Part shown: positions 7,798 to 15,234 of the stretch, one piece after another | Layout of the letters: the number at the start of each line of letters is the position of its first letter | Position numbering within the stretch: position 1 is the stretch's first letter | Source: Bryobacterales bacterium | GTDB taxonomy: Bacteria > Acidobacteriota > Terriglobia > Bryobacterales > Bryobacteraceae | Length of the DNA: 22,424 nt | Direction of reading: 5' to 3' | Assembly: GCA_016789785.1 (NCBI GenBank) | Contig: JAEUQE010000138.1 | Coordinates: forward strand, 1-22,424 | Program-made: the position numbers and the translations under genes | The notes under the pieces: generated by a model | Told to the model about the DNA's origin: nothing | Seen by the model: only the letters and a program-made list of their open reading frames with translations | Database searches by the model: none

Positions 7798-9252
7798 ATG
7801 AATCCGAGATCATTAGTAGGTCCACTCTTACTGATCGGAATTGGCGTTCTGTTTCTGATGCGGAATGTCTGGCCGGACATCCCACTATTCGAACTGTTGA
7901 GCCGCTACTGGCCGCTCTTGTTGATCCTGTGGGGAACCGTCCGGCTGGGTGAAGTGCTCTTCTGGTACTTCTCCGGGCGCGCGCTTCCGGCATCGGGAGT
8001 CAGCGGCGGAGAATGGTCGTTCGTCGTTCTACTCTGCGTGGTTGGTTCCATGGTGTTCTGGGGTTCGAACTACTACCAGAAGCGCTGGCCCGCGGGACGG
8101 ATCACGGTCAAGGGCTTGGAGATTTTCGGCGAGCCTTACGAATTCCCCGTGGCTGGTGAGCGGGCGGCAGTGGGCAAGAATCCCAAAGTCATCCTCGATC
8201 TGGGCCGTGGGAACGCACGCATTGTCGGCAGTGACACGGAATCGATCAAGATCACCGGGCGGAAGACGATTCGCGCCTTTGACCAGGCCGATGCCGGCAA
8301 GGGCGACAAAGCGACGCCGCTTGAGATCGTGCCGGTTGGGGATCAGATCATGATCCGCACCAACCAGGAACGCATCGATTCCTCAAGCCGCGCCTCGGTC
8401 GAACTCGAAATCACCGTGCCGAAGGGCACCACCCTCGAAGGACGCGGCCGCTATGGCGACTTCGACGTGTCGGACCTCACTGGGATGGTGGAAATCAACA
8501 GTGACAACGCTGGCGTGCGGGTGCAGAACGTCGGCGCACTGAAGGTGGAGGTTGGCCGCAGCGACATTGTTCGCGCGGTAAAGGTTGCCGGCCCGGTGGA
8601 CATCAAGACGCGCAGCCGCGGCCAGGATGTGGAAATCGAGTCGGCCGGTGGTCCCGTCACAGTCAACGGCTCCTATTCCGGGCAGCTCAGTTTCCGCGAT
8701 CTGCCGAAGCCTCTGCGATTCGAGAGCCCCGAGACCGAGTTCCGCGTGGAGAAAGTGATGGGCAATGTGCGCATCGACCTCTCCAACATTACCGTCGAGA
8801 ACGTGATGGGCCCGGTTCGTCTCAATACCAAATCGCGGGACGTCCAGTTCAGCGACTTCTCCCAAAGCCTCGACATCTCGTTGCAGCGTGGCGACATCGA
8901 GATTCGCCCCGGCCGCGGGCAGTTCGGCAAGATCGAAGCTCGTACCAAAAATGGGAACATTGATTTCGTGGCGCCTCTCGTGGCAAAGTTCGAAATCGCC
9001 GCAAAGACCGAACGCGGCGAAATCGAGAATGACTACGGCCCGCCGCTCAAGGTCGCCGAGGAGGGCCGCGGCAACGAGTTGCGAGGCGCCACCGGAGCAG
9101 GCCCGACGGTGAATCTGACAACGGACCGTGGCTCGATCAACGTGCGGAAGGCAGCCGCAGAGCCGGAGCGCGCGCCCCAGGTGTTGCCAAAGACTGTCTC
9201 GCCGCCTCTACCCGCCGAGGCCCCGCCGGTCCCGCAGGTCGTGCGGCAGTAA
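7798..9252 (+). CDS. LiaF-like membrane anchor fused to DUF4097 (LiaG-like) beta-repeat domain
   Basis: A 484-residue protein. The N-terminus repeats the LiaF-like module (GPLLLIGIGVLFLMRNVWPDI, YWPLLLILWGTVRLGEVLF), followed by a third helix (SFVVLLCVVGSMVFWGSNYY). From about residue 125 to the end it is a right-handed beta-type repeat domain of DUF4097 type, with recurring strands such as VEITVPKGTTLEG, GMVEINSDNAGVRVQNVG, GPVDIKTRSRGQDVEIES and GEIENDYGPPL. The C-terminus is Pro/Glu-rich. ATG 7798 is chosen over upstream in-frame codons because GAGGAGGA precedes it and the family fold starts there. In Bacillus, LiaG has DUF4097 and LiaF has this membrane module, both in an envelope-stress operon. 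Here the two are fused behind an ECF sigma pair. The outer domain probably faces the periplasm. Confidence 0.85.
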   Translation: MNPRSLVGPLLLIGIGVLFLMRNVWPDIPLFELLSRYWPLLLILWGTVRLGEVLFWYFSGRALPASGVSGGEWSFVVLLCVVGSMVFWGSNYYQKRWPAGRITVKGLEIFGEPYEFPVAGERAAVGKNPKVILDLGRGNARIVGSDTESIKITGRKTIRAFDQADAGKGDKATPLEIVPVGDQIMIRTNQERIDSSSRASVELEITVPKGTTLEGRGRYGDFDVSDLTGMVEINSDNAGVRVQNVGALKVEVGRSDIVRAVKVAGPVDIKTRSRGQDVEIESAGGPVTVNGSYSGQLSFRDLPKPLRFESPETEFRVEKVMGNVRIDLSNITVENVMGPVRLNTKSRDVQFSDFSQSLDISLQRGDIEIRPGRGQFGKIEARTKNGNIDFVAPLVAKFEIAAKTERGEIENDYGPPLKVAEEGRGNELRGATGAGPTVNLTTDRGSINVRKAAAEPERAPQVLPKTVSPPLPAEAPPVPQVVRQ

Positions 9253-9582
9253 GTTCACTTTCGCATGTTGGCGCAGCGCACTACGCCACGCAGGCCTCGC
9301 GCGCTGCGCACCACACCGCGCACACCTCGCGCTCTGCGCCACGCCTCACCACGCCACGCCGTACCGCAGGCCTTCAGCCTGCCGCACCGGGACTCATCTC
9401 GGTGCAAGGCGAGGTGAACGAAAATGGGCGATCGCGGAGGTCCCACGAACCTTCTCCGTTCTGCTTTCGGCGATCACAAAACTCGTGAGGGCGCGGTTGG
9501 CGACCGGGCGACGAGTAGCGACTCACCGCGCGCGGCCCTCGAAAGGACGGTCGAGGTGGCCGACTGAGTTCGCGTTACCGTA
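9253..9582. repeat. Dispersed structured intergenic repeat, copy 1 (long form)
   Basis: This fills nearly all of the 348-base convergent gap between two gene ends and has no credible ORF. It starts with GTTCACTT and ends with GCGTTACCGTA; both ends recur at 19603-19797. The core 9361-9426 matches 19638-19703 at 62 of 66 positions. The core holds two hairpins: GCAGGC/GCCTGC around CTTCA, and CCGGGA/TCTCGG around CTCA. Between the left end and the core this copy has an extra GC-rich segment of about 80 bases containing a 30-base-period imperfect duplication (CCTCGCGCGCTGCGC at 9295 and CCTCGCGCTCTGCGC at 9325). GTTCAC (9253) and GTGAAC (9414) could close the structure. There is no T-run, so it is not a classical terminator. 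Confidence 0.8.
9295..9339. repeat. 30-base-period imperfect tandem duplication within repeat copy 1
   Basis: CCTCGCGCGCTGCGC (9295-9309) and CCTCGCGCTCTGCGC (9325-9339) match at 14 of 15 positions. They sit in a CpG-rich, low-complexity insert that distinguishes the long form of the repeat from the short one. Confidence 0.6.
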
Positions 9583-9600
9583 CCAGGCGCCGATTCCAGT

Positions 9601-11226
9601 TCAAAGGCGCCTCACAATCAACAACGTGCGATCATCCGATGCAGGCGCGCCCTCGGTCCAATCCCGAACCGCCTGCAATGCCGTTTCGACCAGCTCAGCC
9701 GGTTCGGCCGCACGATTCGCTCCCACGGCGGCCGCCAGCCTCTCGGTATCAAATTCCTCTTCGGCTGGATTCTCTGCCTCGGTAATCCCATCGGTGTAGA
9801 GCACCAGCAGATCTCCGGTCCGCATCTGCACCTTGCCCTCGCCGTACCGCACCTGAGGGAGCAATCCGAGCACAGCGCCCCCATCCTTCAGTTGCACGAT
9901 CTCCCCGGTCCCGCGAATCAGTAGCGGCGGATTGTGCCCCGCGTTGCAGTAGGCGATCTCACCGTTCGCACCCGCGGCGCACACAAACAACGTGATGAAC
10001 TTGTTGCGCGGGCAATGTGGAATCAGGCTCCGGTTGAGACGGGTGGCAAATTCGGCCAGATCCTTGCACGTCTCCGCGATGGCGTGGGCACGCGCCTGAA
10101 GATTCATCATCATCAAAGCGGCGGGCAGTCCTTTGCCGGCCACATCGGCCACAACCAGCGCCGTGCGGCCATCGGCCAGAGGGAGATAGTCAAAGTAGTC
10201 TCCGCCAACCGTGTGGCATGCATGCGCCGCCCCTGCAATCAGGTAGCCCGGCACCGCCGGCGCCTCCGAGGGCAGATGCGACCGTTGGATCTCCGCAGCC
10301 TGATCCACCTCCAGCCGCATTCGCTGCTCCGCCTGTTCCACCTGCGCCAGGCGTGCGTGCTCAATGCGCATCGCGGCCACGTTCGCCATCACGGTGAGCA
10401 GGTTCAGGTCGCTTGGCGAGAACCGCCGCCGGAAGGTGTTGCCGTCGACATAAATGAACCCGATCACCCGGTCTTCGGTTTGGAGCGGCACGGCCATCAG
10501 CGACCGGATGCCTTGCAGGATGATGCTCTCGCGGTGTTGCAGAAGCTGGTCTTCAAAGGCGTTCTGAATCAGCAGCGAGGCCTTCTCTTTCAGCACCTGT
10601 TCCCGGACGGCGGTGCTGATCCGGAACTGGCCGCCTCGTGACGCCTGCAGGACAACGTTGTCGCCTTCGGTGGTGAACAACGCGCCCCGCTCGGCATTGA
10701 CGGCTTCCAGCGCCAGATCGAGGATCACCGGAAAGAGATCTTCGAGAGGTCGGCCGCCGACAAGCTCCCGGCCAGCCCGCAGCAGCGCCTGCGCGGGCGT
10801 CTCCCACTGGCGCGACTCCTTCGGCAAAGCTTCGGATGCCGAGTCGGGTCCATCCAGCAAATCCTTGAGCTGCACCACCACAGTCCCGCCCACGTTCGTG
10901 GATGGCGAGGGATCAAACAGCACGTGATCCTTGGGTTTCTCCTCGGTCCCGACCACGATCTGGGTACGGCTGGCATGGATCGAATCGCCGGTCTTCAGCC
11001 GCCGGCTGCCCGCGATGCGTTCGCCGTTGACGTAGGTCCCGTTCTTGCTGCCGAGATCGCGGATCGACCAGGTTTCACCGGAACCTTCGATCGCGAGGTG
11101 TTGACGAGAGAGCCCGATGTCCTCCGGACAGAAGAGTTCACAAGACGAATCCCGGCCCAAGCGCACAGTTTTGTCCAACACCACCTGTCGCAGCTCACCC
11201 GACACGCTTCGCACCTGGAGGATCAT
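9601..11226 (-). CDS. FHA-GAF-PP2C (SpoIIE-type) serine/threonine phosphatase
   Basis: A 541-residue cytoplasmic signalling phosphatase with three domains in order. FHA occupies about 1-95 (LGRDSSCEL, LSRQHL, GSKNGTYVNGERI) and binds phosphothreonine peptides. GAF occupies about 145-300 (LEDLFPVILDLALEAVNAERGAL; MAVPLQTEDRVIGFIYVD) and binds a small ligand or dimerises. The PP2C/SpoIIE-RsbU catalytic domain occupies about 325-541 with metal-binding aspartates in GGDYFDYL, VADVAGKGLPAALMM and SDDRTLLIV. A coiled linker (QVEQAEQRMRLEVDQAAEIQRSHLP) joins GAF to PP2C as in RsbU. Inference: it dephosphorylates an anti-sigma antagonist or other kinase substrates, with FHA docking it to phosphorylated partners. 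No anti-sigma antagonist lies next to it. The start is ATG 11224-11226. Confidence 0.95.
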   Translation of the reverse strand: MILQVRSVSGELRQVVLDKTVRLGRDSSCELFCPEDIGLSRQHLAIEGSGETWSIRDLGSKNGTYVNGERIAGSRRLKTGDSIHASRTQIVVGTEEKPKDHVLFDPSPSTNVGGTVVVQLKDLLDGPDSASEALPKESRQWETPAQALLRAGRELVGGRPLEDLFPVILDLALEAVNAERGALFTTEGDNVVLQASRGGQFRISTAVREQVLKEKASLLIQNAFEDQLLQHRESIILQGIRSLMAVPLQTEDRVIGFIYVDGNTFRRRFSPSDLNLLTVMANVAAMRIEHARLAQVEQAEQRMRLEVDQAAEIQRSHLPSEAPAVPGYLIAGAAHACHTVGGDYFDYLPLADGRTALVVADVAGKGLPAALMMMNLQARAHAIAETCKDLAEFATRLNRSLIPHCPRNKFITLFVCAAGANGEIAYCNAGHNPPLLIRGTGEIVQLKDGGAVLGLLPQVRYGEGKVQMRTGDLLVLYTDGITEAENPAEEEFDTERLAAAVGANRAAEPAELVETALQAVRDWTEGAPASDDRTLLIVRRL

Positions 11227-11657
11227 AATTTCAGCTCACGGAAAGGTTATGGTACTGCGCATGGCCATCGCAACTCAATGAGGGGGAGGTCAGGATTCAT
11301 TGGTCGCCCTGGAGAGTGCTGCCCTGCGGCCGTGATGTGCGCCTCCTCCGCCGGAGCGGGCAAGGCGGTCGACACTCTCCACGAATAAGCGGCAAGAGCC
11401 CTCTCTAAGAATCAATGTCATGTGCCCCTCCGCAAGGGGCGCCAGCCGCGCGGTTATCGCCGGTGCAGGTGATGACCTGCGCCAGGACGCAGGGTTGGCG
11501 ATGGAGCGGTCTGTTCACCGATGGCGAACCTGCCGTCCTGTACACCACACATCACCTTAAGGAATTTGCCTTGGCGATCTGGGCGATCTTGCGAGCGATG
11601 AAGCTGGTGTCCGAGGTCCAATACCTCCCCGGTCCTGAGATGCAGCCTCGCCAGCGC
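11227..11657. other. 431-base gap with several hairpins, no gene recognised
   Basis: No reading frame here has a ribosome binding site plus family similarity. It contains an inverted pair GGAGAGTG (11311-11318) and CACTCTCC (11373-11380) enclosing a smaller CTCC/GGAG hairpin, a GCCCCT/AGGGGC hairpin (11424-11440) and a perfect GCAGGT-GATG-ACCTGC hairpin (11465-11480). The part after about 11500 is the 3' flank of the secreted-protein gene. The half near 11227 must hold the promoter of the phosphatase gene, but I cannot name one. It could be a structured leader, a small RNA or gene debris. Confidence 0.4.
11311..11380. ncRNA. Candidate structured RNA or cruciform in the leader of the phosphatase gene
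   Basis: An 8-bp perfect closing stem (GGAGAGTG/CACTCTCC) spans 70 bases and encloses an inner CTCC-GCC-GGAG hairpin extended by GCC/GGC pairs. It begins 84 bases upstream of the phosphatase ATG on the minus strand. Neither side has a T-run. Strand, transcription and function are unknown; it matches no riboswitch class that I can recall. Confidence 0.22.
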
Positions 11658-12257
11658 TCAGAACGAGACCTCGCCCCGGTACACGAGGTCCTTGATTCGA
11701 AATCCAACCTGACGGTACGGCGCCGTCACCCCCGGGAGGTACAGTTCGAAGCTAAGTTCCTTGACCTCCCCGTCGGGCCTTGGAAAGATGAGACGCAGCA
11801 CCGGATCGGAACCCGCCGGTGGAAAGTGCCCCGTCATCTTGAGTTTCTTGCGCCCCGCCTTAAGGAACGACTCCGCTTCCATGTGGCGAACCTCGTCGGC
11901 TGCCGCAAGCGCCTGCAGGTTCGGATTCCGAAGCGCAACGACGATCACCTTTCCCCGGTTCTCCTGAAGATACTGCTCGTATTCACTGCGGGCAGTGGGA
12001 TCAGGCTTCGGAGCCTTGGATTTCAGCGAGTAGCGGCGGAGCCACTCGGCCTCCGCCTCCTGCATCGGCTTCGCGGAAGCGAGATAGACCGCGGTGTCCG
12101 GGCCTGCCTTGACCTCCGAGGTCTGCGCCCACGGCGAATCCGTCAGCATGCGGAGCAACTCCTCGTCCGACCATTCCCGCGGAGGTTTCTGCTCCCAAAA
12201 TGGCGGCGCCGCGGAAACAAGCGACACCAGAAACAGAGCTGCGAGGAACAAGCGCAT
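11658..12257 (-). CDS. Exported protein of unknown function
   Basis: A 199-residue protein with a clear Sec signal peptide (MRLFLAALFLVSLVSA, cleavage near residue 16). The mature part begins PPFWEQKPPREWSDEELLRMLTDSPWAQ, an aromatic and acidic opening I associate with exported proteins of Acidobacteriota. The C-terminal half looks like beta strands (RGKVIVVALRNPNL, DPVLRLIFPRPDGEVKELSFELYLPG, YRQVGFRIKDLVYRGEVSF). There is no cysteine pair, catalytic motif or membrane anchor. It starts 14 bases after the stop of the glycosyltransferase gene on the same strand, so the two are probably one transcript. I cannot assign a function. Confidence 0.75.
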   Translation of the reverse strand: MRLFLAALFLVSLVSAAPPFWEQKPPREWSDEELLRMLTDSPWAQTSEVKAGPDTAVYLASAKPMQEAEAEWLRRYSLKSKAPKPDPTARSEYEQYLQENRGKVIVVALRNPNLQALAAADEVRHMEAESFLKAGRKKLKMTGHFPPAGSDPVLRLIFPRPDGEVKELSFELYLPGVTAPYRQVGFRIKDLVYRGEVSF

Positions 12258-12271
12258 GGCGGCTAGTTCGA

Positions 12272-12994
12272 TTATGGCAGCTCTCTGCGCGTAGGAGGCT
12301 TCAGCGCCAACCGGAGCACCGTCCAGACGATCTTCCAGCCAGCCGCAAGACTCGCCTTCCAGTTGCCCGAAACCTTGTTCGTTCCCGCATGGCGCTTGCG
12401 ATACGATACCGGCACTTCCACCACCCGCAAACCCTCCTGCAACGCGCGCACCTGCATCTCCACCGTCCAGCCATAGTTGCGATCGGCCATTCGAAGCCTG
12501 CGCAACGCATCCATCGCGATCGCCCGGAACGGGCCCAGGTCCGTGTAGCGATGGCCGTAGAGCAGGCGGATGAGTAAGGCGGCCACGGCGTTCCCGAACT
12601 CCTGATGCGGGAGCAGGGCTCCTGGCTCGGCGCGCCCCAAGGTGCGGGAACCAATGACCAGATCGGCGCGTCCTTCGATAATAGGAGCAAGGAGTTGCGG
12701 CGTTTCCCCGGCGTCCTCGGACGCGTCCGCCTGCAGGAACACCACCACGTCACAACCAGCAGGCAGGGCCTCGATCGCCTTCAGACAGGCGGCGCCGTAT
12801 CCGCGCTCCGGCTCGTGCACGACGATCGCACCATTCGCACGGGCAACAGCCGCGGTACGGTCCGTCGACCCGTTGTCGGCCACGATCACGGTTTGGAAAA
12901 TGCCGGCAGGGAGGCGAGACAACATGGTGCCAATCACGTCTTCCTCGTTAAGGGCTGGAACAATGAGCGCGGTTGAACAGTTCGCGGATCTCAT
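12272..12994 (-). CDS. Family 2 glycosyltransferase (polyprenyl-phosphate hexosyltransferase-like)
   Basis: A 240-residue GT-A fold enzyme that would transfer a sugar from a nucleotide donor, most likely to polyprenyl phosphate, on the cytoplasmic face. Motifs are the N-terminal strand ALIVPALNEEDVIGTML, the donor loop ADNGSTDRT, and a DPM1-like segment YTDLGPFRAIAMDALRRL followed by NYGWTVEMQVRALQEGLRVVEVPVSYRKR. The usual DAD of the metal site reads QAD here (FLQADASED), with Asp kept at the second position. There are no C-terminal membrane helices, so it is the soluble short type. The start is ATG 12992-12994, with no clear Shine-Dalgarno. It is divergent from lepB and the lepB promoter candidate overlaps its 5' end. 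Family call firm; donor and acceptor not known. Confidence 0.9.
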   Translation of the reverse strand: MRSANCSTALIVPALNEEDVIGTMLSRLPAGIFQTVIVADNGSTDRTAAVARANGAIVVHEPERGYGAACLKAIEALPAGCDVVVFLQADASEDAGETPQLLAPIIEGRADLVIGSRTLGRAEPGALLPHQEFGNAVAALLIRLLYGHRYTDLGPFRAIAMDALRRLRMADRNYGWTVEMQVRALQEGLRVVEVPVSYRKRHAGTNKVSGNWKASLAAGWKIVWTVLRLALKPPTRRELP

Positions 12995-13002
12995 GGTCTA
13001 AT
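12973..13002 (+). promoter_or_regulatory. Candidate sigma-70 promoter for lepB
   Basis: TTGAAC (12973-12978, 4 of 6) and TCTAAT (12997-13002, 5 of 6) have an 18-base spacer. Transcription would begin near 13009, giving a leader of about 33 bases to the lepB ATG. The -35 falls inside the first codons of the divergent glycosyltransferase gene. Confidence 0.38.
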
Positions 13003-13041
13003 AATGGGCGTTCACTACGGTTTGTGTTGGGGCGACACAGC

Positions 13042-13671
13042 ATGCAAGAAGAACTGAACCCGATGTCCGCCGGAGCGCCAGAGAGTCCGGCGCAACCCGC
13101 CCCCGCCCAAGCACCCACGCAAGTGCCTGCCGGGCCGCCCGCCGCGAGATCGGCCGTCGCTCTCACCCTGTATTGGATGCGCGATCTTCTGCTCTCGGTG
13201 ACCATCGCGATCGTCGTGATCCTGTTTCTGTACCAGCCCGTGAAGGTGGAAGGCACCAGCATGATGCCGGCCCTTGAGGATCAGGAACGCATCTTCATCA
13301 ACAAGTACGTATACCGGTTCGGCATCGGCGAGATTCTGCGAGGCGATATGGTGGTGTTCCACTATCCCAATGATCCCTCGAAGTCGTACATCAAACGGGT
13401 GATCGGGTTGCCGGGTGACACCGTGGCAGTGGAGGACGGAATCGTCTTCGTGAATGGCAAGCGGCTTGACGAGGACTACGTTCCGGAACAGTATCGTGAC
13501 CGCCAGAGCATGCCGTTGATGCGGATCCCTTCGGAGCATTTCTTTGTGCTCGGCGACCATCGCTCGTCGTCCAATGATAGCCGTGCCTGGGGTCCGGTGC
13601 ATCGCCAGTACATCTACGGCAAGGCCGTTTTCGTCTACTGGCCGATCGAGAAGATGGGCATTCTCCATTAG
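13042..13671 (+). CDS. lepB: Signal peptidase I
   Basis: This is the membrane serine protease that removes signal peptides from Sec and Tat substrates on the periplasmic side. It has 209 residues. A Pro/Ala-rich cytoplasmic tail (about 1-38) precedes one membrane helix (LLLSVTIAIVVILFLYQ, about 49-65). The catalytic Ser73 lies in GTSMMPAL and the general base Lys118 in SYIKRVIGLPGD. The box GDHRSSSNDSRAWG near the C-terminus is the conserved signature. I chose ATG 13042; the frame is open further upstream but that stretch lies in the divergent promoter region. A later in-frame ATG at 13063 is possible. It is single-spanning, like the shorter Gram-positive or Acidobacteriota type. The exported proteins elsewhere in the window would be its clients. 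Confidence 0.96.
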   Translation: MQEELNPMSAGAPESPAQPAPAQAPTQVPAGPPAARSAVALTLYWMRDLLLSVTIAIVVILFLYQPVKVEGTSMMPALEDQERIFINKYVYRFGIGEILRGDMVVFHYPNDPSKSYIKRVIGLPGDTVAVEDGIVFVNGKRLDEDYVPEQYRDRQSMPLMRIPSEHFFVLGDHRSSSNDSRAWGPVHRQYIYGKAVFVYWPIEKMGILH

Positions 13672-13700
13672 AAGGTCCGCACTCCACCGGTTTGCTCTTC

Positions 13701-13919
13701 TCAACGGCGATTCACCAGCCACATCACCAATGTCAGCACCGCGCTGATCAGGAGTGAGGTCCCAAGCGGAAGATAGACAGACGTGTTCTTGCTCTGCCAG
13801 TGGAAATCGAGCGGTAATCGTCCAATCCGGAACGGGAGCCGGTCGCCGATCATGATCAGCAAGCCCACGCCTGCAATGAGCAGGCCGATCAGGATCAGAG
13901 ACCGCCCCATTGGTTCCAT
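13701..13919 (-). CDS. DUF2905 small membrane protein
   Basis: A 72-residue protein with two membrane helices (LILIGLLIAGVGLLIMI and LGTSLLISAVLTLVMWLV) joined by a loop containing RIGRLPLDFHW, the feature of the DUF2905 family. Function of the family is unknown. It lies 3 bases after the stop of the isomerase gene, so it is co-transcribed. Its stop is 29 bases from the convergent lepB stop, with no terminator hairpin visible between. ATG 13917-13919 is taken as the start; a second ATG nine bases later is equally possible. Confidence 0.88.
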   Translation of the reverse strand: MEPMGRSLILIGLLIAGVGLLIMIGDRLPFRIGRLPLDFHWQSKNTSVYLPLGTSLLISAVLTLVMWLVNRR

Positions 13920-13922
13920 ATG

Positions 13923-15161
13923 CTAAACGACGTAAGTACGCCCTTTGTGCAGCCCGAGCAGGAGTTGGAAGAGGCGATGACCGATCAGTTCGTGTAGCGT
14001 GAGTAACTCCTTATTCGCTTCGGTGATCTCCCGCACGTCTTTGGAGTTAGTCACTACGCCACCCGCCTTCAGAGCCTCGGTGGCTTCCTTCAGGATGGAA
14101 TCCTCCAGCACCTCGCCGGCCATCTCCCAAAGCGTGATGAAGCGATCCACCGCCGTGGGGAAGCTGACTGCGAACACGCCATGGTTGCTGGTCGTGCGCG
14201 GGGGCTTGTAGTCGAGATTGAATGGGCCGTTGTAGCCATGGCTGCGCAGGAGCACCAACACGTTCAGCCAGTCCAGCGGGTTCACCAGTCCGACCGCGAT
14301 ATCGACGTCATGCTTCAAGCGGTAGCCGTCGTTGATATCAAAGTGCCAGAGCTTGCCCGCCAGCAGGGCGCGGCCAAGGGCGGCCCGAGGCGCGGCTCCC
14401 CACATCAATTCGTGCAGGTATTCCGGATTCAGACCAACCATTTCCGGATGCTTCAGTAAGCCGGAATTGATAAAGGTCAGCATGGCGTCCGACGTTGGCA
14501 GAAGGATCTCCGCTTGAGGCTCGAAGGGCTTGGCCTCCATGCAGTGTTTCAGCGTGGGACGGCCATGTTTCTTCGCGATTTCGATGTCCGCGGCGCAGGC
14601 GGCATTCAGCCCTTCGGCGTACCAACGCAGCGTTTGGGTTTCCTCCACCGCGCCCTGAATCTGATACCCGAGCGAACCCGGCCAGTAGACGGCGAATTGT
14701 GCGCCGAGTTCATGGCCGACCTTCACCGTGTTGATCAGGCGTGATGCGGCGTATTCGCGTACCGCCGGCGACTCTGCCGCGGGACCTGCCGAGAACACGG
14801 CGTGAAAGAACGTCTCCGTGGTGACCATGGAGCACTTCAGCCCGTTCTCCCGAAGCGACTTGCCAATGCGTTCGACAATGGCGTCCTGTTGCGGCGTAAA
14901 CAGCGCATCCGACGGAATCACGTCCGTGTCGTGAGTGGCCCAATGGCCGATGCCGATCTCCGAGTAGCGCCTGATGACTTCCTCGAAGCCGACGGGACTT
15001 CGGGTCGGAGCGTGAAAGAGTGCCTGGCCCTCATAGGCAGCCGCCCATTGCGGACCGGTGATGAAATACTTGCGGCGCTGGTCAGGCGTGTAGGATCCGC
15101 CACAGGCGTGCATTAGCCGGTCGACCAGGGACCGCTGCTCGTTTTGGGGTATGGGTTTCAT
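13923..15161 (-). CDS. xylA: Xylose isomerase-family TIM-barrel sugar isomerase
   Basis: This enzyme probably interconverts an aldose and a ketose in the cytoplasm with two divalent metals. It has 412 residues, like class I XylA. Family motifs are the catalytic His in THDTD (His77), an E-x-K-P box (EAKP, Glu209), the metal site GLNPEYLHELM (His250, Glu251), FDINDG (about 274-279) and LDYKPPRT near residue 317. Two places differ from the classic enzyme: WGGREG is replaced by WPGSLGY (about 160-166), and EPKP by EAKP. The substrate might therefore not be xylose. I chose ATG 15159-15161, since homology begins right after it; an ATG nine codons earlier (15188) is possible. The SPOR gene lies 73 bases upstream, and the DUF2905 gene follows 3 bases downstream. 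Confidence 0.85.
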   Translation of the reverse strand: MKPIPQNEQRSLVDRLMHACGGSYTPDQRRKYFITGPQWAAAYEGQALFHAPTRSPVGFEEVIRRYSEIGIGHWATHDTDVIPSDALFTPQQDAIVERIGKSLRENGLKCSMVTTETFFHAVFSAGPAAESPAVREYAASRLINTVKVGHELGAQFAVYWPGSLGYQIQGAVEETQTLRWYAEGLNAACAADIEIAKKHGRPTLKHCMEAKPFEPQAEILLPTSDAMLTFINSGLLKHPEMVGLNPEYLHELMWGAAPRAALGRALLAGKLWHFDINDGYRLKHDVDIAVGLVNPLDWLNVLVLLRSHGYNGPFNLDYKPPRTTSNHGVFAVSFPTAVDRFITLWEMAGEVLEDSILKEATEALKAGGVVTNSKDVREITEANKELLTLHELIGHRLFQLLLGLHKGRTYVV

Positions 15162-15234
15162 GGGAGTGTTTTTCGCCGAACTCTCCATCATACCCATGCG
15201 GCAAACAGCCGGGGCACCCCTCTTTTTGAACGGT

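Noticed and set aside
9295..9339. Possible CRISPR or tandem-repeat array
   Set aside because: Only two imperfect 15-base units with low-complexity flanks and no regular spacers; better seen as an insert in the dispersed repeat.
11500..11657. Transposase remnant in the gap before the exported-protein gene's 3' end
   Set aside because: Some translated stretches look protein-like in two frames, but no family motif, terminal repeat or target duplication is visible.
11415..12266. 283-codon ORF antisense to the exported-protein gene
   Set aside because: Composition is Arg/Leu-rich and featureless, and the opposite strand encodes a signal peptide with a credible mature protein. The early part across the gap also shows no family.
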